Source: Nostoc sp. UHCC 0302
GTDB lineage: Bacteria; Cyanobacteriota; Cyanobacteriia; Cyanobacteriales; Nostocaceae
Assembly (NCBI RefSeq): GCF_038096175.1
Contig: NZ_CP151099.1
Coordinates: 188,501-252,500, forward strand
Direction: 5' to 3'
DNA length: 64,000 nucleotides
In this document: positions 54,791 to 64,000 of the stretch, piece after piece
Layout of the letters: each line of letters starts with the position of its first letter
How positions within the stretch are numbered: the stretch's first letter is position 1
Notes under the pieces: generated by a model
The model's database searches: none
Told to the model about the DNA's origin: nothing
The model's input: only the letters and a program-made list of their open reading frames with translations
Translations under genes and position numbers: made by a program

Positions 54791-57016
54791 GTGAAAGGAC
54801 AGCAATTATTTTATAGCTTCTTACCTGGTGTGACAGCAGCGGTCTTAACAACCCAACCAGCCTGGGCTGGTACTGTAAAAGTAAGTCGAGTACAAGTGTC
54901 TTCTCCTAGTGTTTTGACTTCTATCTACAGTCAAACATTGGTTGCGGATATCATGAGTACCCAACTGCCTAATAGTGCGGGCATTAGTTTTCCTGCTTTA
55001 GTACCTACTTCTAGTTGGACTAAACTCAGTGTGAAGCCTTTAAGTAATCACAGTCTTCCAGCAATCATCGCTGGAGGTACTGGCATGACTATAGAACAAG
55101 TACCTACAAAATACGAAGGTAGATTTTTGAGTTTGACACCTACCTTCAATTCTTCCCAAAAACCAGATGTAAATCGTTCTGTTCCAAGTGATCAACAACA
55201 GAATAACTCAGGCTCTTTTGGGCAGAAATTAGAAAATATAGTAGCTTTTAATACTACTAATACTACTTCGAAAGCACCTTCTGTGCCGGAACGGATTTTG
55301 CCGATGTCTTCTTCACAGCAGCCAGCGGTGCAGAAGAAAAATGCTGATACTAATTTACAGACATTTTTACAAACTTCGGCAGTAGGAGCAGGAACAGCCA
55401 AGTTGTTGGTAGCGCAGAATTGCCAACAAGAATCGAGGAAAACTAAAACTTCTCCCTCGGCTGCTTTGCTTTTGACCTCAAGTACCTGTTCGCAACAAAA
55501 TGCTCCTGGAGAACGCGTAGCTCAGAGTAATATCCCAGCTGCACCAGGAACTGTGACTCCAGCGTCGCCAACAGTGCCAACTCCCGCTAGACCGACACCT
55601 GTAACTCCAGTATCGCCGAGTTCACTACCTACTCAAACTGCACCAACAGTTGTGGCTCCTTCGACACCTGGTGCTGTGCAAATTCCAGAGAACCTCAATC
55701 CCAGCCCAAATCCTCTGCAATATCCTACTAAACCAGAGGAAGTGACACTTCAGGGAAATCAGCCAATTACTTTGGCACAGGCTCTAGAGTTAGCACGGCG
55801 TAACAATCGAGATTTACAGGTGTCAATATTGCAGCTACAGCGTAGTCGAGCTGCTGTACGTGAACAGCAAGCTGCTTTATTTCCTAACCTTAGTGTTAGT
55901 GCAAATATTGCTCGGAGCCAGGATGCATCAAATCAGCTTCGGGTGGAACAACAGGAACGACAGACAGGTATATCATCGCCAAATGGAGATCCGGCAAATA
56001 CAAATTTTTCTGGTCAAGCAGAACTGAGATATGACCTCTATACTTCTGGGAGGCGGCAAGCTGCTATTAGACAAGCTGAAGAACAAGAACGTGCTGATGA
56101 ATTGGCGGTAGAAACTCAGGATGAGACAATCCGTCTGAATGTTGCTACTGACTACTACAATCTGCAACAAGCAGATGAACAAGTACGTATTGCCCAGTCG
56201 GCTGTAACTAATGCTCAGGCTAGCTTGCGAGATGCAGAAGCTCTAGAACGAGCTGGAGTAGGTACCCGCTTCGATGTGCTGCGTTCTCAAGTCAATTTAG
56301 CAAATTCTCAACAAGATTTGACTAATGCGATCTCGCAGCAGCAAACTGCTCGTCGTCAGTTGGCTACTAGGATAAATTTAACGCAGTCGGTTAATATCAG
56401 TGCCGCTGACCCTGTACAGCTAGCTGGACTTTGGAACCAGACGTTAGAACAAAGTATTATCCTCGCTTTTCAGAACCGTCCCGAATTGCAGCAGCAGTTG
56501 GCGCAACGCAATATTAGTGAGCAACAGCGACGGCAGGCACTTGCAGAACTGGGGCCTCAGTTTAGTGTAGTTGCTAGCTATAACCTGCTAGATCAATTCG
56601 ATGATCAAGTCAGTGTGACTGATGGTTATTCAGTGGGAGTTCAAGCGAGCCTGAATTTATTCGACGGGGGAGCAGCAAGAGCAAGAGCAGCTCAAGCAAG
56701 AGCTAACATTGCGATCGCAGAAACTCAATTTGGTGAACAGCGTAACCAAATCCGGTTTCAGGTTGAACAAGCCTTTTCTACCCAGCAAGCTAATTTAAAC
56801 AATGTTCAAACTGCCAATACTGCTTTAGAACAAGCTAGGGAAGCTCTACGTTTAGCGCGTCTACGATTCCAAGCTGGTGTGGGTACTCAAACTGATGTAA
56901 TTAACTCAGAAAACGACCTGACAAGAGCTGAAGGTAATCGAGTCCAAGCGATTTTGGATTACAACCGTGCTTTAGCTCAACTACAACGAGCCGTTACTTC
57001 TAGGGCATTACGCTAG
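54791..57016 (+). CDS. hgdD: TolC-family outer-membrane protein, HgdD-like
   Basis: 741 aa, GTG start after GAGGGG. Signal peptide (FLPGVTAAVLTTQPAWA), a long low-complexity N-terminal region with Pro/Thr-rich stretch (about 250-320), then two OEP repeats (ITLAQALELARRNNRDLQVS, RRQAAIRQAEEQ, RFDVLRSQVNLANSQQDL, FQAGVGTQTDVINSENDL). The usual TolC trimer exports glycolipids, proteins or toxins. In Anabaena the gene right after kaiABC encodes HgdD, which exports heterocyst glycolipids with DevBCA and is the source of the symbol used here; by order this is its counterpart. It begins 106 bases after kaiC. Confidence 0.88.
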   Translation: MKGQQLFYSFLPGVTAAVLTTQPAWAGTVKVSRVQVSSPSVLTSIYSQTLVADIMSTQLPNSAGISFPALVPTSSWTKLSVKPLSNHSLPAIIAGGTGMTIEQVPTKYEGRFLSLTPTFNSSQKPDVNRSVPSDQQQNNSGSFGQKLENIVAFNTTNTTSKAPSVPERILPMSSSQQPAVQKKNADTNLQTFLQTSAVGAGTAKLLVAQNCQQESRKTKTSPSAALLLTSSTCSQQNAPGERVAQSNIPAAPGTVTPASPTVPTPARPTPVTPVSPSSLPTQTAPTVVAPSTPGAVQIPENLNPSPNPLQYPTKPEEVTLQGNQPITLAQALELARRNNRDLQVSILQLQRSRAAVREQQAALFPNLSVSANIARSQDASNQLRVEQQERQTGISSPNGDPANTNFSGQAELRYDLYTSGRRQAAIRQAEEQERADELAVETQDETIRLNVATDYYNLQQADEQVRIAQSAVTNAQASLRDAEALERAGVGTRFDVLRSQVNLANSQQDLTNAISQQQTARRQLATRINLTQSVNISAADPVQLAGLWNQTLEQSIILAFQNRPELQQQLAQRNISEQQRRQALAELGPQFSVVASYNLLDQFDDQVSVTDGYSVGVQASLNLFDGGAARARAAQARANIAIAETQFGEQRNQIRFQVEQAFSTQQANLNNVQTANTALEQAREALRLARLRFQAGVGTQTDVINSENDLTRAEGNRVQAILDYNRALAQLQRAVTSRALR

Positions 57017-57448
57017 TAGAAAAAAGGTGTTGGGGTGTGGGGGTATAGGGGTGTAGGAGACCCCATCAATAAATTGAGTTTTATTGAAAATTTGACGCCG
57101 TATTTCTCTCTACGAGACGCCCGCCGTAGTATGCCCATTCGCCTTGGTCTCCTTTTGGAGAAGGGCTGTAGGGCGAACGCACTACGTGACTTGAAATACA
57201 TCTTTTTCTTTTTCCATATTTAAAAAAAGGGGTTTGTACTCAATCTTCTTTCTAGTTTGTCTTAATTTATACCAATTCAATTAATGGTTGTAACACATCC
57301 TTGGGTGAAGACGCGATTCATTGCGTCTCTACAGATGGACTATTTGTCGCATTCTTTTTTCTAATTGGTATTACATCTCCACCACCATGCAACCCCTGCA
57401 CCCGCTCCCGTTGTGGGCTTGATCAAAACAGTATTCAGCGAACTCACG
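57017..57448. other. Intergenic with several repeats
   Basis: G-rich short repeats directly after hgdD, a dispersed repeat around 57110-57195 (CTACGAGACGCCC and a distant complement GGGCGAACGCACTACG), the palindrome at 57305-57332, and a solo MITE-type end at 57439-57451. Confidence 0.5.
57305..57332. repeat. Palindromic repeat, copy 3
   Basis: GTGAAGACGC against GCGTCTCTAC, two mismatches, 8-base loop. Same family as 5838-5865 and 45361-45388. Confidence 0.55.
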
Positions 57449-60400
57449 TTAACGATATAGCCAAACCCGCAACAGCGAAAGCAACTGCTCAGTATCTACA
57501 GGTTTAGTAATGTAATCAGAGGCTCCGGCTTCAATGCACTTTTCCTTATCGCCTGGCATGGCTTTGGCTGTTAATGCAATGATTGGCAGTGAGCGGAATA
57601 GCTGTTGCTGGCGAATGGCACGAGTAGTTTCATAACCATCCATTTCTGGCATCATCACGTCCATTAAAACTATATTAATGTCGGCATTGGCTTGCAACAT
57701 CTCAATGCCATCTCTACCATTTTCAGCAAACAGAACTTGCATTTGATAGCTTTCTAACAAGCTGGTGAGGGCGAAGATATTTCTCAAGTCATCATCGACA
57801 ATTAAAACTTTGCGATTAGCTAGCACTGGGTCAGTTTGGTGTAGTTGCTCTAGCATTTCACGCTTGGGTAGTGGCAAGTCTGCTTGTACCCGATGCAGAA
57901 ACAGGGCAGTTTCATCTAACAACCGTTCTGGCGATCGCACATTTTTAATAATAATTGTCTCTGCCAATCCCCTAAGTTGGGTTTCTTCTTGTTGGGTTAG
58001 TTCTTTGCCTGTATAGACAATAATCGGCAGTTTCAAAAGACTCGATTCTTGCTTGATTTGCTCTATCAGTTCAAACCCGCTCATATCAGGTAGACCTAAA
58101 TCCAGCACAATACAATCAAAGTGATTTGATTGCAAAATTGCCAAGGCTTCTGCTCCCGTACCGACTGCTGTACTTTGAACATCGCCATTACCAATTAGTT
58201 CGATAATACTTTGGGCTTGTATGGGGTCATCTTCTATGACTAGGAGATTTTTTACTTTCCGCTCAACGTAGCCTTTAATCTCGGTTAATACCTGAGTGAG
58301 TGCTTCTGAAGAAATCGGTTTTTGCAGGTAGGTGATTGCTCCTAGCTGTAAACCCCATTGTTGTCTTTCATCACCAGAAAGAATGTGTACTGGTATATGC
58401 CTAGTCTTTGAGTTACGTTTCAAACGATCCAACAATGTCCAACCGTCCATTTCTGGCATCCGGATATCGAGCGTAATTGCATCGGGCTTAAACTGCTGTG
58501 CTAGTGCTAATCCTTGTTTACTGTGTAAAGCCACAAGCACTTTAAAGCCCTGTTGACGTGCCATATCTAGTAAGATGGCGGCGAATTTCTCGTCATCTTC
58601 GATTACTAGTAAGATGCGATCGCCTGGTTGAATTGTCTCTCGATCATCTGGGATTTCAATGGGGCTGGGTATCGGGTACTGGGGACGCTCCACATAGCTT
58701 GCTTCCCCGGAGGGGTACGACAAGCTCAGTGCATCGCTGGGGACTAAGGGTAAGGGCTGGGTAATGGGTACTGGGGGAAGAATTTCTTTTGTTTTGGTCT
58801 GTTCTTGAATAGGTGATTGCTTAGTCCCTGAATAAGTTTGCGGTAGGTAGAGGGTGAAGGTGCTTCCCTGTGCTGGTTGACTGTCTAGTTCAATTCTTCC
58901 TCCTAAGAGTTGCGCTAGTTCGCGGCTGATTGATAAGCCTAAGCCAGTTCCTCCGTACTTGCGGCTGGTTGTGCCGTCTGCTTGCTGAAATGCTTCAAAA
59001 ATAATCTTTTGCTTATCGGCGGGAATACCAATACCTGTATCGCTGACAGCAAATGCGATCATCGGATTGCTACTGCTGCTGTCGAGTTGTGCTGCCTCGG
59101 GGATGCTAATTTGTAATTTCACTCCACCCTGCTGGGTAAACTTTAAGGCGTTAGCCAGTAAGTTTTTCAGCACTTGTTGCAGGCGTTTTGGGTCGTGATA
59201 AATTACATCTGGTAAATTGTCATCCAGTTCAATCGTAAAGTCGAGTCCTTTACTCAGAGCCACTTGACGGAAAGTTCCTTCTAGAGATTGCCGTAAATCT
59301 GCAAAGGTAATTTGCTCACTCTTTACCGACAAAGTTCCTGACTCGATTTTTGCTAAATCTAAAATATCATTAATTAACTCTAATAGTTCTGTGCCAGCAG
59401 AGTAAATTGTCCGGCTGTACTCTACTTGCTTGTCTGTTAAATTGCCTGCAACGTTATCCGCCAAGAGCCGTGCTAATATCAGTAAACTATTGAGCGGTGT
59501 CCGTAACTCGTGGGACATGTTCGCTAGAAATTCCGATTTATATTTTGAAGATAATTGCAATTGCTCGGTTTGTTCTTCTAAAGACTGTTTTGCTAGCTCA
59601 ACTTCTTGATTTTTACGGGCAACTGCGCGGTTTTGCTCCTCTAAGAGTTCCGCTTTTTCTTCAAGTTCTTCATTGAGCTGCTGTAATTCCTCGTTAGATT
59701 GCTTTAACTCTTCCTGTTGTTGCTTCAGGAGAAATTCTGATTCCTCTAACTGTTTTGCTTGTTCTTCTAAACGTTGGTTGCTTTGCCTAAGTTCTTGTTG
59801 CTGAATTTGCAGTTCATCTGTTAAAGCTTGAGACTGTTCGAGTAGCTGCTGAGTTTGCGATTGTGCGGCGATATTATTCAAAAATACACCGATGTTTTCA
59901 GAGAATTGCTCTAAGAATGTAAGATGGAGTTTGCGAAAGCGTCCAAAAGTGGCTAGTTCAATTACGGCTTTCACCTCACTCTCAAACATTATGGGCAACA
60001 CAATAAGATTCAGCGGTGAAGCTTCTCCCAAGCCGGAACTGATGCGGATATAGTTGCCAGGAACTTCAGTAAGGAGAATTCTTTGCTTTTCTAAGGCGCA
60101 CTGTCCCACTAGTCCCTCACCCAAACGAAACTGGCTTGCTAAATGTTTGCGCTCTGTGTAAGCATAGCTACTTAAAAGCTTTAGTACAGGCTCGTTGTCT
60201 ATTGAGTCCATTAGATAAAAAACGCCCTGAGATGCTCCAACTAGTGGTGCTAAATTTGACAAAATTAGGCGAGCCACGCTTTGTAGATGGCGTTGCCCTT
60301 GTAGCATCTGGGTAAATTCAGCTAAATTAGACTTGAGCCAATTTTGCTCTTCATTTTTCTCAGTCGTATTTTGCAGATTTACAGTCATCTGATTGAAAGT

Positions 60401-61141
60401 TCGCCTCAGCACACCAATTTCGTCTTGGCGATCGCTATTTGGTAAACTTACTGTTAAATCTCCATCCGCAACTTTTTCTGCTAAATCAGAAACTTGCTTC
60501 AGCGGTGCTGATATATGTCTAGATAAGGCAAATCCAATTAAAGCTAAGAGTAAAGCATAGAGCGGAATACTATAAATAATAGTGGCAAGCGTTTGTTGGC
60601 TAACTATTTGTGCCTTTTGGCTACGCTGCTTGAGCAGTGCATTCTCCTCATTTTCCATCCTCTGGATGATTTGGCGAATTTCAGTCATCAGTTGGTTGCC
60701 TTCGTCTGTCATCACAACCTTCTGGGCTGCTTCCAAGCCTTGGTTCTGGCGTAAGGCGATCGTTTGTTTCAGCTCAGCTAATTTCTTAGCAACTAATGGC
60801 TGTAAAATACCAAGTTGACGCTGTTGGTTAGGGTTATCTGCCGTTAATTTCTCAATTCCTTTAACTTTTTGATCTACTACATCAATAGCAGCTTTATAAG
60901 GTTCTAGATAGCGTTGTTCTCCAGTAATTAAGTAACCCCGTTGCCCAGTCTCGGCATTTGTCAATTGTGCATTGAGGTCTTCAAGCTGACTTAGTACTTG
61001 ATAGGTATGTTTTTCTTTGTGCGAGGTTTGAATGAGTTCATTGGTGTTTTGGTAAGAGATTAGACCAATAGTACTCAGAATTGCCAGACTTAAGGCAAAA
61101 CTTGCTCCAATCTTGGTTCCAATCTTCAAACGGTTCAACAT
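57449..61141 (-). CDS. CHASE3/HAMP/GAF hybrid sensor kinase with three receivers
   Basis: 1,230 aa. TM1 at 11-29, an extracytoplasmic CHASE3-like domain to about 170 (NAETGQRGYLITG), TM2 at 185-207, HAMP to 260, GAF about 275-425, a long Gln/Glu coiled coil 427-535, HisKA (EFLANMSHELRTPLNSLL, His ~544), HATPase to about 770. Three receiver domains follow, each with its phospho-Asp in LDIRMPEMDGW, LDLGLPDMSGF and MDVMMPEMDGY. Likely a multi-step phosphorelay kinase that senses an external signal and passes phosphate to a separate HPt or regulator. Convergent with hgdD. Confidence 0.92.
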   Translation of the reverse strand: MLNRLKIGTKIGASFALSLAILSTIGLISYQNTNELIQTSHKEKHTYQVLSQLEDLNAQLTNAETGQRGYLITGEQRYLEPYKAAIDVVDQKVKGIEKLTADNPNQQRQLGILQPLVAKKLAELKQTIALRQNQGLEAAQKVVMTDEGNQLMTEIRQIIQRMENEENALLKQRSQKAQIVSQQTLATIIYSIPLYALLLALIGFALSRHISAPLKQVSDLAEKVADGDLTVSLPNSDRQDEIGVLRRTFNQMTVNLQNTTEKNEEQNWLKSNLAEFTQMLQGQRHLQSVARLILSNLAPLVGASQGVFYLMDSIDNEPVLKLLSSYAYTERKHLASQFRLGEGLVGQCALEKQRILLTEVPGNYIRISSGLGEASPLNLIVLPIMFESEVKAVIELATFGRFRKLHLTFLEQFSENIGVFLNNIAAQSQTQQLLEQSQALTDELQIQQQELRQSNQRLEEQAKQLEESEFLLKQQQEELKQSNEELQQLNEELEEKAELLEEQNRAVARKNQEVELAKQSLEEQTEQLQLSSKYKSEFLANMSHELRTPLNSLLILARLLADNVAGNLTDKQVEYSRTIYSAGTELLELINDILDLAKIESGTLSVKSEQITFADLRQSLEGTFRQVALSKGLDFTIELDDNLPDVIYHDPKRLQQVLKNLLANALKFTQQGGVKLQISIPEAAQLDSSSSNPMIAFAVSDTGIGIPADKQKIIFEAFQQADGTTSRKYGGTGLGLSISRELAQLLGGRIELDSQPAQGSTFTLYLPQTYSGTKQSPIQEQTKTKEILPPVPITQPLPLVPSDALSLSYPSGEASYVERPQYPIPSPIEIPDDRETIQPGDRILLVIEDDEKFAAILLDMARQQGFKVLVALHSKQGLALAQQFKPDAITLDIRMPEMDGWTLLDRLKRNSKTRHIPVHILSGDERQQWGLQLGAITYLQKPISSEALTQVLTEIKGYVERKVKNLLVIEDDPIQAQSIIELIGNGDVQSTAVGTGAEALAILQSNHFDCIVLDLGLPDMSGFELIEQIKQESSLLKLPIIVYTGKELTQQEETQLRGLAETIIIKNVRSPERLLDETALFLHRVQADLPLPKREMLEQLHQTDPVLANRKVLIVDDDLRNIFALTSLLESYQMQVLFAENGRDGIEMLQANADINIVLMDVMMPEMDGYETTRAIRQQQLFRSLPIIALTAKAMPGDKEKCIEAGASDYITKPVDTEQLLSLLRVWLYR

Positions 61142-61611
61142 TATCTCAGGCGTTTGTTTCCGCTATTTTTATTGCTTTGGTATTTATTGGAATTATTTTT
61201 ACAACTACAAAGATGTAGATTACTTCGCTAAGTTGTGATTGACGTAATTATTTTTATAAGCCACATACAGCAGAATTCAGGTGGTCGCCGAGCGGAGCCG
61301 GAGACGTTCCGCCCCCAAGAAGTCAGAAGTAAATCTAGCTTTATATATAGCTTTTAAAGTTAGACACTGTGCTTCATTTACCTGTGAACTGCTGTATAAC
61401 TATTTTAACCATACTTCTTTACAAATATCGTTACTTTGTTAACAAGTGTATGTCAATATCAAACGTCTAATACTAATCCCTTAGATATTAGCAATTATTT
61501 CAAAAGAAGCAGCAAATTAATCTTTTAATTAAATCTATTGGTGGAACAATAAATACTGATGTTTAGATTATAAGTTTAGTATCTCACCTTTATTTAAACA
61601 TAGTGGTTTGT
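61142..61611. other. Intergenic with MITE-like repeat
   Basis: Promoter side of the hybrid kinase gene and of the small 77-aa gene. It contains the MITE-like copy at 61265-61397 and is otherwise AT-rich. Confidence 0.5.
61265..61397. mobile_element. MITE-like repeat, copy 2
   Basis: 133 bases bounded by a 9-bp inverted repeat, ATACAGCAG (61265-61273) and CTGCTGTAT (61389-61397). Related to the copy between kaiA and kaiB (52497-52629). The internal part also carries a GC-rich dispersed repeat. Confidence 0.65.
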
Positions 61612-61845
61612 ATGAGTGCAGTAATTCAACTAACAAGACCTAAATTTTGCAAAGGGCAAAAGGTAGAATTTATTGGCGGATTTGGAACAATAGTCAGTTG
61701 TAGTCTTAGTTCTAGAAACTGGTCGTATCTTGTAGAAATGGAAATGGGTTCAGAGCCAGAAATGGGTAGAATTGGCTATGAAACTACTGTTTCTTTATTT
61801 GAAACAGACATTTTCTTACCGGAAGACTACCTTGTTGCAGCTTAG
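61612..61845 (+). CDS. Small conserved-looking protein, 77 aa
   Basis: Beta-rich small soluble protein: KFCKGQKVEFIGGFGTIVSC, YLVEMEMGSEPEMG and FETDIFLPEDYLVAA. The N-terminal part resembles an SH3/KOW-like barrel. ATG at 61612 is chosen over GTG 61603, which adds only VVC-type residues. Not recognised by name; I recall similar short proteins in cyanobacteria. Monocistronic. Confidence 0.65.
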   Translation: MSAVIQLTRPKFCKGQKVEFIGGFGTIVSCSLSSRNWSYLVEMEMGSEPEMGRIGYETTVSLFETDIFLPEDYLVAA

Positions 61846-62365
61846 ATATTGGTCTGGTATTACCTTAACGACGCAACTTTATAGTAGTACAACTCATAGC
61901 GATTTTAGGCTGATTAATTGGGTAGAAAAGCCGCTAAATCAGCCGAACAACTCATCTAACAGCTATACCAATTCTATAAACTTTGGTAATAGCTTTAAGA
62001 AGCTTGTAAATCCTAAATTTAATACAATACCTTTTAATTATGGATTGATATCAAGCGGTTTTTCAGTAATTCTTGGCAAAGCTAGTTGCTAATTTTAAGC
62101 TAATGCAAATATATCTGCAAACCTATGCTTTTTATGTTTACAAACTTTGGGTTTATTTTATTAAAAAATAACCTCTATTTGAAAATAATCAAAAAGCATA
62201 GTTTACACCCTGCAAAGGGATTTATTGCATAAGTAACTGGGCAACTGTGCAAAGAATCACTTCATATTTTATTCAGGATTTACACAGCAGGTTTTAAAAA
62301 TCTACTTTTTATAGGTATGCTTGAAACCTTTGCGAGAGCTTAATTACGAATTACGCGTAGCGGTA
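61846..62365. other. Intergenic, AT-rich
   Basis: No convincing gene. The plus-strand frame at 61772-62092 overlaps the 77-aa gene in another frame. A short AATTACG repeat lies at 62343-62355. Confidence 0.4.
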
Positions 62366-62839
62366 CTAGTTATTCTTTCCAGGTTTAGCTGGAGCAACAG
62401 CTGCCTTGATATCTACAGATTGCACACCTTTAATTTCTTTCGCTAAGTTAGCAATCTTGTCGTATTGTTCCTGAGTAGGAACAGTTCCTGAGATGATAAC
62501 AGAGCCATCTTTGGCATCAACTACCAACGCACTAGCAGGGAGATTAGCTTCTAATTTACTGCGAACTTCACTGGCTACATCACTATCATCTCTGTCTTTT
62601 GCTGTGCCATCGTTTAATGCGTTGTTACGTTCTTCCCGTGCTTTAATATCAGCATTGAGTTGATTTCTGCGAGTTTCGCTGGTTGCATCTTCTTTGGCTT
62701 CGCTAGCGTCTTTCGCAGTGGGAATTTTTATCTCGTCTTTAGTGGAATCTGGAGCTTCTCCAGTAGTTTGAGCATTATTACAAGCAGCTACGCTCAACAA
62801 CAAAATGCCACTGACTAACAAGGTTATTGATTTCTTCAT
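62366..62839 (-). CDS. BON-domain lipoprotein
   Basis: 157 aa from MKKSITLL (62839). Lipobox LLSVAAC followed by NNAQ: lipid attachment at the Cys. A polar Asp/Glu/Lys/Arg-rich helical linker (residues 30-90) precedes a C-terminal BON domain (SEVRSKLEANLPASALVVDA, GSVIISGTVPTQEQYDKI, VKGVQSVDI-like). BON domains bind phospholipid and are common in osmotic and envelope stress proteins. Its start lies 54 bases from the end of the 315-aa gene, same strand, so the two may be one operon. Confidence 0.87.
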   Translation of the reverse strand: MKKSITLLVSGILLLSVAACNNAQTTGEAPDSTKDEIKIPTAKDASEAKEDATSETRRNQLNADIKAREERNNALNDGTAKDRDDSDVASEVRSKLEANLPASALVVDAKDGSVIISGTVPTQEQYDKIANLAKEIKGVQSVDIKAAVAPAKPGKNN

Positions 62840-62893
62840 GCTTTGCTGTCCTGTGTTCAAATCGCTGTATAAGTTTAGTACTTTGTCACTTAC

Positions 62894-63841
62894 CTAGAAG
62901 TAACGATTTGCACTAAGAATTTGGTAATTACTCTTAGCCGAATTAACTGCTGCTCGGCTATAGGTATGAAAATGTTGAATTTTGTTACTCTCTAAAATGG
63001 TTCTTGCTGCTGCTATGTGGATATCAGTACCATTTAAGATTACTAGGTAATCCCCAAGAGAAACTCGATGTTCATAATATCTGGTTAGGTCGTCAGGAAT
63101 TCCTAAGTTGGCGTAGTTATATTGGGAACTGCTGATTTTTACCTCACCAAGATCATCAAGTGAATTGGTTTCTTCAGCAACCACGGAAACGTGGCTCATC
63201 GGAAAGCCAGCTGTTCTCAATTCACTAAACGCTCTTTCTAGGTGTTGGCGTGTAGAAAAAACGCCAACCGCAGATTTGTAGCGCTTATTCAGAGATGGGG
63301 ATAGCTCATAAGTTCCCCATTGTTGAATGTCACGATTGTGCAATATCATTTTGGCAAGATGAATTTCTTCTTCTGCGCCTGTTACTATCACTAAATAGTA
63401 ACCTTTAGATACTAAATCGCTGTAAACTCGTGCTTGTTCTTCAGGAATTCCGAAACCCAGCAACGCACCAGCTAAACTACCTGCGGCTGCACCTATGGCG
63501 CTACCAGCTAAGGCAGTGGCGATCGCAGTTGCTTCTGCACCAGCTAGCATAATTGGCCCTATCCCTGGAATTGCCAAAAGGCCTAAACCTACTAGTAAGC
63601 CAGTTACACCACCTAATGCACCGCCACTTACTGCTCCAGCAGCAGCGCCTTCATCAGATATATTGCCAGTATGCTTTTTAACTTCCACACCAGCAATATC
63701 AGCTTGCTCTTCTGTGTTTTGCGCAATTACAGAAACATGATGCATCGAAAAATTTGCAGCTTTTAGTTCCTGAAGTGCCAATTCTGCATCCAAACGTTTA
63801 GCAAAAACGCCTACTGATCTTCGCTCTTTTTCTAACGTCAT
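62894..63841 (-). CDS. Duplicated stress-type domain protein with glycine zipper
   Basis: 315 aa. Two copies of an alpha/beta domain like that of the general stress protein YflT/GspM group: VGVFAKRLDAELALQELKAA, HHVSVIAQN and later VGVFSTRQHLERAFSELRTA, SHVSVVAEE. Between them is a Gly/Ala-rich membrane-type segment (GAVSGGALGGVTGLLVGLGL, ALAGSAIGAAAGSLAGALLG), a glycine zipper likely inserted in membrane. YYLVIVTGAEEE and DYLVILNGTDI end each half. Role unknown, possibly stress-linked. Confidence 0.8.
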   Translation of the reverse strand: MTLEKERRSVGVFAKRLDAELALQELKAANFSMHHVSVIAQNTEEQADIAGVEVKKHTGNISDEGAAAGAVSGGALGGVTGLLVGLGLLAIPGIGPIMLAGAEATAIATALAGSAIGAAAGSLAGALLGFGIPEEQARVYSDLVSKGYYLVIVTGAEEEIHLAKMILHNRDIQQWGTYELSPSLNKRYKSAVGVFSTRQHLERAFSELRTAGFPMSHVSVVAEETNSLDDLGEVKISSSQYNYANLGIPDDLTRYYEHRVSLGDYLVILNGTDIHIAAARTILESNKIQHFHTYSRAAVNSAKSNYQILSANRYF

Positions 63842-63903
63842 TTTATCTGTTTCTTGCGACTATAAATGCTCTGCCAGGATCTTAGCTGAGCTAACGTAGT
63901 AAA

Positions 63904-64000
63904 TTATACGGCTCTGCGGGTCAGCAATCCCCACAGGAAAATCAGCAACATAGCACCTAGAACAGCAAACAAAATACTTCCTAGTGATAAAGCTCCTACG
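63904..64000 (-). CDS. C-terminus of a small membrane protein, YeaQ/YmgE-like
   Basis: The minus-strand frame open from the window edge encodes VGALSLGSILFAVLGAMLLI then FLWGLLTRRAV and TAA. A Gly-rich hydrophobic helix with a basic tail fits the end of a GlsB/YeaQ/YmgE-type stress membrane protein, but only 31 residues are visible. Partial: the 5' end lies beyond the window. Same strand as the two genes before it. Confidence 0.5.
   Translation of the reverse strand, partial: VGALSLGSILFAVLGAMLLIFLWGLLTRRAV

Noticed and set aside
61772-62092. 106-codon ORF overlapping the 77-aa gene
   Set aside because: Out-of-frame shadow running into AT-rich DNA with no features.
1-64000. tRNA, rRNA, tmRNA or Yfr1-type RNA genes
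   Set aside because: I looked for cloverleaf T-loop signatures and the Yfr1 core by eye and found none; short or divergent RNAs could be missed without a covariance-model search.

Overview
The window looks like chromosomal DNA of a filamentous, probably heterocyst-forming cyanobacterium (Nostocales). The evidence is the dense scatter of the HIP1 octamer GCGATCGC, a kaiA-kaiB-kaiC cluster followed directly by a TolC/HgdD-type outer membrane protein (the order I recall from Anabaena/Nostoc), a shortened KaiA, a Ycf20 (DUF565) protein, a photorespiratory D-glycerate 3-kinase, and many heptameric tandem repeats and small palindromes between genes. Genus and species cannot be fixed from this window alone.

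Layout. 0-6.7 kb: 3' part of galE, a secreted protein, a PAP2 phosphatase, a TSUP/TauE permease and a head-to-head pair of CadD-like transporters. 6.7-9.1 kb: a sulfur-assimilation locus, Rrf2 regulator plus cysK facing away from cysE, with a dyad in the shared promoter region. 9.18-10.39 kb: a complete IS with terminal inverted repeats and a 5-bp target duplication. 12.3-13.6 kb: a molybdate locus, in which an RHH-Mop fusion regulator faces away from modA over a cluster of TTGGTA/TACCAA half-sites. 14.2-15.2 kb: miaE plus a VOC protein. 16.5-18.4 kb: a beta-helix/RTX protein with the look of a type I secretion substrate. 18.6-18.95 kb: a decayed IscB-like remnant. 19-24.2 kb: LOG-family protein, Crp-family regulator and a split hydantoinase/oxoprolinase (hyuA-hyuB). 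25-28 kb: small conserved protein, stand-alone response regulator, class II amidotransferase and a secreted protein. 28.7-32.2 kb: sulfate ABC transporter genes sbpA-cysT-cysW plus a NIL-domain protein, with no ATPase gene.

32.3-39.7 kb holds the most unusual locus. A 1,746-residue ORF fuses a family 2 glycosyltransferase, an internal signal-like segment, a two-partner-secretion adhesin domain and a C-terminal CHAT protease domain; it is divergent from its likely TpsB outer-membrane transporter. 40-47.6 kb: PEP-CTERM-like protein, pentapeptide-repeat protein, ycf20-glyK, a putative lipoprotein and a GT-C glycosyltransferase carrying repeat-derived insertions. 47.8-57 kb: a CikA-like kinase with degenerate receiver domains facing away from kaiABC-hgdD. 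57.4-64 kb: a large CHASE3/HAMP/GAF hybrid kinase and a probable stress-related group (BON lipoprotein, duplicated glycine-zipper protein, end of a YeaQ-like membrane protein).

A theme across the window is that intergenic repeats enter coding sequence: in-frame repeat-derived peptides are visible in the IS transposase, the GT-C enzyme (twice) and HyuB. All functions are assigned by motif recognition from the sequence; no database search was run.
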